10,201 bases of DNA from an uncultured Odoribacter sp. GTDB taxonomy: Bacteria > Bacteroidota > Bacteroidia > Bacteroidales > Marinifilaceae. The translations under genes were made by a program, and so were the position numbers. This document shows, piece after piece, positions 1 through 7,600 of the stretch (position 1 is its first letter; every line of letters starts with the position of its first letter). The DNA lies in contig CAMRAP010000048.1 of assembly GCA_947039985.1 (NCBI GenBank), positions 1-10,201 on the forward strand. The letters are read 5' to 3'. Below the pieces are notes generated by a model, which saw only the letters and a list, made by a program, of their open reading frames with translations, was not told where the DNA came from and did no database searches.

Positions 1-462
1 GATAAAGTCAACTCAATGTATGATAATCCAACTGATAACGAACAGATTGGCATTAGTTTAGCTATACCTATTTTCGATTGGGGAGCACAAAAAGCACGCG
101 TAAAATCTAGCGAGTTAGCCATGGAATCCAATGAAATCAATTTTACTGAGGAAAAAAAAGACATTACCATTAATGTCATTCAAATTTGTCGAAACCTACC
201 CACTTTGATTCGCCAAATTGAAATCAAAAAGAAAACGATAGATAATGCTGAACGCACTTACGATATCAATTTAGAGAAATATCGAAACGGTAATCTTACG
301 GGTATCGAATTACAACAATATCAAACACAGCTCACTCAGACCAAGCAAGCCTATACAGATGCTATTATCAAGTATAAAATAGAACTTCTTAATTTAAAGA
401 TACAAACTCTTTGGGATTTTGAGACCAATACATCTTATTTACCTATAGAACTTTTAAAATAA
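1..462 (+). CDS. TolC-family outer-membrane efflux protein, C-terminal part (5' end outside window)
   Basis: The frame is open from the first base, so this is the last 153 residues of a longer gene; the ATG at 16 is internal. TolC-family proteins form trimeric channels through the outer membrane with an alpha-helical periplasmic barrel, and serve as the exit duct of tripartite pumps. The visible part has the family's second-repeat pattern: a beta-strand ending in a PIFDWG motif (about 70-90), then a long charged helix, then a second helix with the pattern Y-x-x-N-L-E-K-Y-R-x-G-N-L-T-G-I-E-L and a Q-rich stretch, typical of the repeat's turn and return helix. It ends about where these proteins usually end. 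An adaptor and two RND pumps follow directly, which supports the call. Full family length is normally 400-500 residues, so about two thirds is missing. Substrate unknown. Confidence 0.88.
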   Translation, partial: DKVNSMYDNPTDNEQIGISLAIPIFDWGAQKARVKSSELAMESNEINFTEEKKDITINVIQICRNLPTLIRQIEIKKKTIDNAERTYDINLEKYRNGNLTGIELQQYQTQLTQTKQAYTDAIIKYKIELLNLKIQTLWDFETNTSYLPIELLK

Positions 463-514
463 AATCGAACCCATTTAAATGACTATTTTTGAACAATATA
501 TAAATTATAAACAT

Positions 515-1573
515 ATGAATAACGCCCTAAAAATCACTGGAATTATTACAATAGGATTAATGTTTTTTTCATGTAATAATAAGAATAATAATCCTGCTAG
601 CGATAGTGTAACACCTGTATGGCTTGAAGATGTAAAGCACAGAAGCATTGAAGAATATATTACAACAACTGGAACAGCTAAGGCTACTAAAACGATTGAG
701 ATCAAATCAGAAATTGCTGGTCTTTATAGATTACAAAAAAATCCAAAAACAGGTAAAGCTTACCAACTAGGAGATGCGGTTGAATCAGGAGCAGTTATTG
801 TTCGCCTTGAAAATAAGGAACATGAAAATAATACTCAATTGGAAAGTAAAAAGTTGCAAATTCTAATTACTGAGAAAGAGTGGGAAGGGCAAAAGACACT
901 ACTGGAAAAGGGCGGAGCCACTCAAAAGGATGTAAACAATGCTGAAAATGCTTATATCAATGCGAAATTGGCTTTAGAAAATGCTTATATCAAATTGGAA
1001 CAGTTAAATATCACAGCTCCATTTCAAGGCGTTATTGTTGATTTACCATATCTTACACCAGGTGTAGAAGTACCTTCTGGAAGTGAGATTGTAGATATCA
1101 TGGATTATAGCAAAATGTATATTGAGACTGAATTCCCTGAAAATACATTAACTAAATTAACCGTCGGACAGAATGTTCACATCACGAACTATAATATCAA
1201 AAAAGAGGTGCTTAAAGGTATTTTAACACAACTTTCCCCTGCTTTAAATGAAGATACTAGAACATTTTCAGGATATATTGAAATTGATAATCCTAAATTA
1301 AAACTACGCCCTGGAATGTTTGCCAAAGCTGATATTATCACCATTCGTAAAGATTCTATATTGACAGTCCCTAAAAAACTGCTTAAAAACAACCATGGAA
1401 ATAAAATTGTTTATACGATAGATCGCAATAGTGCTATCGAAAAGACTCTTCAAACAGGTATCAGTGATGAGAATTATATTGAAGTTGTCAGCGGACTAGA
1501 AGCCAATGATAAAATCGTTCGAAAAGGCCATGAATGGTTAAGGAATAAGAGCAAAGTAAAAATAATGAAGTAA
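515..1573 (+). CDS. Periplasmic adaptor (membrane fusion protein) of an RND efflux system, probable lipoprotein
   Basis: HlyD/AcrA-type adaptor that would bridge the inner-membrane pump and the outer-membrane channel. I chose ATG 515 (352 residues) over the upstream in-frame ATG 479 (364 residues). From 515 the protein opens with a short N-region, a hydrophobic stretch and a lipobox-like L-M-F-F-S-C with Cys20, followed by an Asn-rich linker, a normal lipoprotein start; the 479 start puts twelve polar residues in front. Domains by pattern: first half of the lipoyl/barrel-sandwich domain about 60-102; coiled-coil hairpin about 104-162; second lipoyl half opening with I-T-A-P-F-Q-G-V-I-V at about 166; beta-barrel about 200-275 including the L-R-P-G-M-F-A family signature; membrane-proximal domain to the end. 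The hairpin is short. It lies 52 bases after the channel gene and 21 bases before the first RND gene. The lipobox is loose (Phe at -3 and -2), so lipidation is likely but unproven. Confidence 0.87.
   Translation: MNNALKITGIITIGLMFFSCNNKNNNPASDSVTPVWLEDVKHRSIEEYITTTGTAKATKTIEIKSEIAGLYRLQKNPKTGKAYQLGDAVESGAVIVRLENKEHENNTQLESKKLQILITEKEWEGQKTLLEKGGATQKDVNNAENAYINAKLALENAYIKLEQLNITAPFQGVIVDLPYLTPGVEVPSGSEIVDIMDYSKMYIETEFPENTLTKLTVGQNVHITNYNIKKEVLKGILTQLSPALNEDTRTFSGYIEIDNPKLKLRPGMFAKADIITIRKDSILTVPKKLLKNNHGNKIVYTIDRNSAIEKTLQTGISDENYIEVVSGLEANDKIVRKGHEWLRNKSKVKIMK
944..993 (+). repeat. 17-base direct repeat pair in the adaptor coiled coil
   Basis: The sequence GAAAATGCTTATATCAA occurs perfectly at 944-960 and 977-993, offset by 33 bases (11 codons). 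Both copies are in frame and encode E-N-A-Y-I within the returning helix of the adaptor's hairpin. This could be a small internal duplication or chance identity in an AT-rich helical segment. Confidence 0.6.
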
Positions 1574-1594
1574 ATAAATCCTAATTATTATACC

Positions 1595-4500
1595 ATGGGA
1601 ATCATAAAATTCGCAGTGAAATATCCAGTTAGTGTACTAATGATTACACTAGGGGTGTGTCTGCTGGGTATCATCTCATATAACAAATTGGGAACAGATC
1701 TATTTCCTGATTTAAAAAATCCAGCCCTTTACATAGAGCTGGAAGCTGGTGAGTATCCCCCCGAAGAGATCGAAAGACAGTTCTCAGAAAGAATAGAAGC
1801 GCTTGCTGCTCGCCAGGAAGGTGTAAAAGACGTGCAAAGTAGTTGCAAAGCAGGTGGAGCATCCGTTACCGTAGAGTATGGTTGGGATCAAGACATGGAT
1901 GCTGCATTCTTAGAACTTCAACGTAGCATGTCGCAAATTGGTCAAAACAAGGATATTACTTCTATTACGGTTTCTCGTTATGACGCCAACACCACTCCTA
2001 TTATGATTCTTTCAATGAGCCACAAGGAGATTAAAGACATGAATGAACTTCGGAATATAGCAGAAAACTATATGCGAAGTGAATTTGTACGTTTAGATGG
2101 TGTTGCAGATATTCAAGTCAATGGAGAGGAAGAAGCATATATAGAGATCAAAACAAACTCGTATATGCTGGAAGCATTCAATCTGACTACAGATGCCGTT
2201 GCCGCCAAGATAGAAAGTATGAATCGTAATGTCTCTGGTGGAACTGTTGTGAATGAAGATCGTCAATACACGATAAAAGGCGTTAATCTATTAGAGAGCC
2301 TAGAAGACATTGGTGATATTATTGTTGCTTTTAAGCAACCAACTGCATCAAAATCATCTACCTCAAATGTAAAATCTCCCATATATCTAAAAGATATTGC
2401 AGATATTACACTGAAAAATAAAGACCCCAAAAATTTAGTTCGCTACAATCAAGAGCGTTGTTTAAGTATTAGCATTTATAAAGAGCATAAATACAACACC
2501 ATGCAAGCTGTTGATAACGTTCGTTTGAAACTGGATGAATTACAAAAAAGCATGCCAGGATATCAATTTGATGTGATCAGTAACCAAGGTGATTTTATTG
2601 GAGCCTCCATTGGTGAAGTAAAGGATTCAGCCATTATGGGTATACTTTTGGCTATGGTTATCCTCTATTTATTCCTACGCAGAATAAACACCACCTTAAT
2701 CGTCAGTGTATCTATCCCCGTATCAATCATTGCAACATTTAATCTCATGTATTTTAATGGGCTTAGCATCAACATCATGACACTGGGCGGTTTAGCATTG
2801 GGTGCGGGTATGCTGATTGATAATGCTATTGTTGTAACAGAAAATATTTATCGCAATCTTGAAAATGGATTATCACCTAAAGAAGCAGCTATACAAGGGA
2901 CTTCTGAAGTTGCAGGAGCAATTACCTCTTCAACACTGACAACTATTGTAGTGTTTCTTCCAATAGTATATATTCAAGGAGCTGCAGGTGAATTATTTAA
3001 AGAACAAGCTTGGACGGTTTCTTTTTCTTTACTCTCTTCGCTATTTGTTGCCATATTACTTATGCCTATGCTAGCCTCTCGATTTATTAAATCAACAGCT
3101 AGTCAGGGTTCAGTAAAGATCAAAGGATATGGAAATTTTGTCGGAAAACTACTAAAGAATCGTTATGCAGTGATCACAACAGCACTCATACTAGTGATTG
3201 GAAGTTATATGCTAATTCCACTGTTAAATATGGAATTTATGCCTAAAGCAGAATCCAAAGAATTTTCTACATTTGTCACTTTAGAACCTGGAACTCGACT
3301 TCAGAGTACAGATAATGCCGTTAGCACACTTGAAGCAATTATCACAGACATAGCAGGTGATAATCTTGAATGGATCTTTACGCAAGTAGGACCATCTAAT
3401 ACAGAGAGTCAATCTGATGGTAAATTAGAGACTGACAACCAAGCTGAAATCAGAGTTAAACTAAAAGACAATGTAAATAAAGGAACTGACTATATTATCA
3501 ACAGTCTAAGTAATAGCTACACAATGCCTGAAGGAGTTGAAATTTCTTTTGAGAAAGAACAATCAGCCTTACAGAATGTTCTAGGCAATCAAGGAGCACC
3601 AGTTGTAATAGAGATTAAAGGGGATGAGTTAGAGATAATAGAAAGTCTTTGTGATGAGATCAAAACTAATATTTCCTCTATTTCTGGCATTTACGAAATT
3701 CAAACATCCATGGAAAAAGGAGCACCAGAGGTTAATGTTTCTATTGATCGCCTTAAAAGTGGAATCTATGGGGTTGATATCGCTTCTGTTGCATCTCAAA
3801 TAAAAAACAAACTGAATGGAACAACTGCTGGCTCTTTTGAATCTGGAAGCGAACCCATTGATATTGAAATTCGTGTTCCAGAACTGCCTCTTTCTGAATT
3901 GGAAAGTCTTGAAATCAACCAAGGTGACAAAAAATATCGCTTGAGTGAGATCGCAGAAATTTCAATTACTTCAGCTCCACAAGAAATCAATCGAAATAAT
4001 CAAAATCGTATTGGTATTGTAACAGCTATGTTGGAAAAAGGACATACACTTAGCGGAGTGACACCTGAAATAAGGGCTATGCTTCAAAAAGTACAATTCC
4101 CTGCAAAATATTCAGCAAAAATTACAGGAGAAGAGGAAAAACGAGCAGAATCCTTCAATGGCTTATCATTTGCCTTGCTCCTTTCAATAGTGCTTGTTTA
4201 CATGGTTATGGCTTCACAATTTGAATCACTACGTCATCCATTCACTATTTTATTGACAATCCCATTGGCAGGAGTTGGCTGTATTTATGCCCTCCTATTA
4301 GCAGATATTTCACTCAATATGATGGCATTTATCGGTATCATCATGCTAGCAGGTATTGCAGTAAATAACTCTATTCTATTGGTGGATGCAGCAAACAAAC
4401 TAAAAGCAGAAGGACTAAATTTAAGTGAGGCGATACAAACGGCTGCTCAACAACGAATACGCCCCATTATCATGACAAGCTTAACTACTATTTTAGCTTT

Positions 4501-4645
4501 GCTACCAATGTGTTTTGGATTTGGTGAAGGTGCTTCATTACGCTCTCCTATGGCAGTTACTGTAATTGGTGGACTTGTAACATCTACCATTATGACCTTA
4601 GTCGTAATCCCATGTGTTTATTATATCTTTGATAAAAAAAGATGA
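1595..4645 (+). CDS. RND efflux permease (AcrB/MdtB-like), first of a tandem pair
   Basis: Inner-membrane pump subunit of the RND superfamily, 1016 residues, a normal full length. Layout: TM1 about 8-28; first periplasmic porter half about 30-340, opening with D-L-F-P-D-L; TM2-TM6 about 346-492; TM7 about 525-545; second periplasmic half about 546-850; TM8-TM12 about 857-1010. The proton-relay region is visible: D409-N410 in TM4 (GMLIDNAIVV) aligns with AcrB D407-D408, N924 in TM10 (AVNNSIL) replaces AcrB K940, and R954 and T961 in TM11 match AcrB R971 and T978. One relay Asp is kept, so proton coupling is expected, though with altered partners. The start has no Shine-Dalgarno sequence. The stop overlaps the next start as ATGA, suggesting translational coupling and roughly matched amounts of the two RND proteins. 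The specific substrate, and the drug versus lipid or metabolite class, cannot be told. Confidence 0.93.
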   Translation: MGIIKFAVKYPVSVLMITLGVCLLGIISYNKLGTDLFPDLKNPALYIELEAGEYPPEEIERQFSERIEALAARQEGVKDVQSSCKAGGASVTVEYGWDQDMDAAFLELQRSMSQIGQNKDITSITVSRYDANTTPIMILSMSHKEIKDMNELRNIAENYMRSEFVRLDGVADIQVNGEEEAYIEIKTNSYMLEAFNLTTDAVAAKIESMNRNVSGGTVVNEDRQYTIKGVNLLESLEDIGDIIVAFKQPTASKSSTSNVKSPIYLKDIADITLKNKDPKNLVRYNQERCLSISIYKEHKYNTMQAVDNVRLKLDELQKSMPGYQFDVISNQGDFIGASIGEVKDSAIMGILLAMVILYLFLRRINTTLIVSVSIPVSIIATFNLMYFNGLSINIMTLGGLALGAGMLIDNAIVVTENIYRNLENGLSPKEAAIQGTSEVAGAITSSTLTTIVVFLPIVYIQGAAGELFKEQAWTVSFSLLSSLFVAILLMPMLASRFIKSTASQGSVKIKGYGNFVGKLLKNRYAVITTALILVIGSYMLIPLLNMEFMPKAESKEFSTFVTLEPGTRLQSTDNAVSTLEAIITDIAGDNLEWIFTQVGPSNTESQSDGKLETDNQAEIRVKLKDNVNKGTDYIINSLSNSYTMPEGVEISFEKEQSALQNVLGNQGAPVVIEIKGDELEIIESLCDEIKTNISSISGIYEIQTSMEKGAPEVNVSIDRLKSGIYGVDIASVASQIKNKLNGTTAGSFESGSEPIDIEIRVPELPLSELESLEINQGDKKYRLSEIAEISITSAPQEINRNNQNRIGIVTAMLEKGHTLSGVTPEIRAMLQKVQFPAKYSAKITGEEEKRAESFNGLSFALLLSIVLVYMVMASQFESLRHPFTILLTIPLAGVGCIYALLLADISLNMMAFIGIIMLAGIAVNNSILLVDAANKLKAEGLNLSEAIQTAAQQRIRPIIMTSLTTILALLPMCFGFGEGASLRSPMAVTVIGGLVTSTIMTLVVIPCVYYIFDKKR

Positions 4646-7600
4646 AGAAATTAATCAATCGTAAAGTCCTAATCTCTATGCTATTCATCGGTTTAACGAT
4701 GATGGGATTATTTTCGTCTAAATACTTACCTATGGAGCTCTATCCAAATGCAGAGCTTCCTACGATCTACGTAAGTATCAACGCCAAAATGGAGTTAGAT
4801 CCAAAGTATATAGAGAATCAAGCTGTTATTCCTATAGAAGGTATTATCAGTGGAATGGAAGGTGTTAGTGAAATTGATACACGCATCACGACTCGAAATG
4901 CGCGTATTACAGTATCTTATTCTAAAAATGTTGATATCAAATATGCCTTTCTTAAACTAGAAGAAAGAATCAAAAGCAAGACTCAAAATCTTCCAGAAGA
5001 CTTTACCATAAGCGTCAATAAATCAAGTAGCGGGATTGCTAATGCTCAATTTATGACACTACAAGTATTGGGGGATGACGACATTGACTATGTTAGAAAT
5101 ATCACTGATGCAGATATCGTATCCGTACTTGAAAATACGGATGGTGTGGCTTCAGTAATGCCTATGGGAGGACGACAGAAGAGTATCGAAATTCTACTTG
5201 AAAAAGAAAAATGTAAAGCACTGAATATCACATCATCACAGATTAGCTCATTAATCAGCAAAAATATGTCTGAAAAGACCTTTGCTGGTTCTGTCTATCG
5301 AAATGTTAAACAGTATTTTGTCAATGTAACGGCAGAGTATCTTGAAACAGATGATCTGGGACATATTGTCGTTGCAGAGGGCCCTATCCTACTAAAAGAC
5401 ATTGCTGAAATTAATTTTGGTATCAAGGAAGATGAAAATTATTCACGCATAAACGGTAAAGAGGTTATTACTTGTATCGTAGCCAAATCACCACTAGTCA
5501 ATATTATTGACCTTTCAGATCGTGTACGCAAAGAGATTGATCAATTAAACATTGATCTGGCTCCCAAGGGAGTGAACATCAAAATTGATCTGGATGTTGC
5601 CGAAACAATGAGTGATAATATCAATACAATTATTGATTTAGGAATCTATGGAGCTATTTTAGCTATTTTTATCCTCTACCTTTTCCTTCGAAATTTTAAA
5701 ATTGTTACTTTTATTGCTTTTGCTATCCCTATTTCTGTGTTTTCAGCTTTTTATTTTTTCTATTTCTTTGATATAAGTATCAATATTCTCACCTTAACAG
5801 GAATTGCGCTAGCCATTGGAATGCTATTAGACAACTCTGTAGTTGTCATGGAAAATATTTTTCGACTTAGAGCGATTGGAATGTCCAGCGAAGAGGCAGC
5901 AATACGTGGAACAAAGGAGGTTACAAAAGCTATCATTGCAGCCACCCTAACCACCATAACTGTATTTTTACCTTTTTTATTTTCTGATGACTATTTATTG
6001 AAACTGATTGGGCAACATATCGGAGTATCTATCATCACAACTTTAGTTGTTTCTTTAGTTGTTGCACTACTCTTGATACCAATGGCTGTCAATCAGTTTA
6101 TGAAAAAGCAAGGAGAGAATGTTAATTTTAGTGAGTTATCCATCCACAGCCGACCCGTACAAGTGTACATCGCTATTTTGAAAATGAGTCTCCGTAGACC
6201 TGCTACGATTATCTTTTCATCCATCTTATTATTAATTATCACGGTAGTTATTACACTAACATTCACGATGAACACTTTGAAAGATATCCAAACTGATACT
6301 TTCAATATATACATAACTTTCTCGTCTGGAAATACACTTAAAGCTACAGACAAGGCAATTAGAGGCTATGAGGCTTTTTTGAATAATGTCGCTGAAATAG
6401 AGCAATATAGCTCTAAAATATATGCAGAAGATGCTAATATTACGATTAAATTAAAAGAAGACTTTGAAAAGATCAACGATCAAACACTGGAACAGCTAAA
6501 AAATAGCCTCATTGAGAAAGCCCACGATTTAAGAATTTATCGGGTCAGTTTTGAAGCCATGGAAAGCAGTCAAAACTTTCAAGGCAAAGGTGGAGATATG
6601 ATGATGGGGGCAGGTTCAGCTCTCTTGAAAAAAATGGGAATGGGCTCACAACGAGAAAAAGTTGTCATTAAGGGACAAGATTTTGAAAGTATGACAAATC
6701 TGGCTGAATTAATTAAGTTTCAAATAGAAGAGTTAGCAAATATTAGTTATGCCTATGTAAGCTATTCACCAGGAAAACCAGAAGCTCGTATTTATTTCGA
6801 CCAATATTTAATGGGAGTACACGATATTACTCCACAAAATGTGCTTACTGAATTGAATAATTTTAAACCACAGAATAAAACCTCTATCAAATATAAAACT
6901 GATGATCAAGAATATGATATCATCATCAAGGATAAAGAACTGGTAGAAAAAGCAAAAGAGAATGAAGAATACGAAGATCCTGTACGTACCCTTGATGATT
7001 TACGCCGCTTGGAGGTGAAAAATGCAAATAAATCACTTACAGAGATCCGAAACTTTAGTAGAATCAACCTCACTTGGGGGCAAGGCAATATCGTTCGAAT
7101 AAATCAAGATAAAGAAGTTTCAATATATTACCGCTTTAATTCTGAAATAAATGACTCTAAAAGCATTTTGGAAGCAGCTCGTTTAGAGATGGATGAACTC
7201 ATTCAAAATACAGATGTACCCAGTGGATTAGCTGTCGAAATTATTCACGAAGAGAATGAAACGGGTGAATTCACTTTTTTAATCTTAGCTGCATTCCTAC
7301 TCATATATATGATTTTAGCTTCAGTTTTTGAATCTATTGTTGCTCCTATCGTGCTTATGTTTGCTATCCCTTTAGCCATTATTGGCTCGCTACTTGCCTT
7401 ATTATTTACTAGTAATTCATGGCAGAATGCAAACGTCATGATTGGTATTATCATTCTGATCGGTATTGTTGTTAACAACAGTATCATTCTCATTGATTAC
7501 ACGGTACAGCTACGCAAACAGGGATTCCGAAAGCCTAGAGCAATTATGATTTCGGGCATTTCTCGCCTACGTCCCATTCTTATTACAGCCATCACCACCA

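Noticed and set aside
463..514. Operon-internal promoter between the channel and adaptor genes
   Set aside because: The 52 bases are AT-rich, but no Bacteroidota -7 element of the form TAnnTTTG with a spaced TTTG upstream can be found; the ATG at 479 falls inside it and is not favoured.
3629..3990. Overlapping minus-strand open frames of 97 and 64 codons
   Set aside because: They are antisense to the porter domain of the first RND subunit and no credible start context or family pattern is visible.
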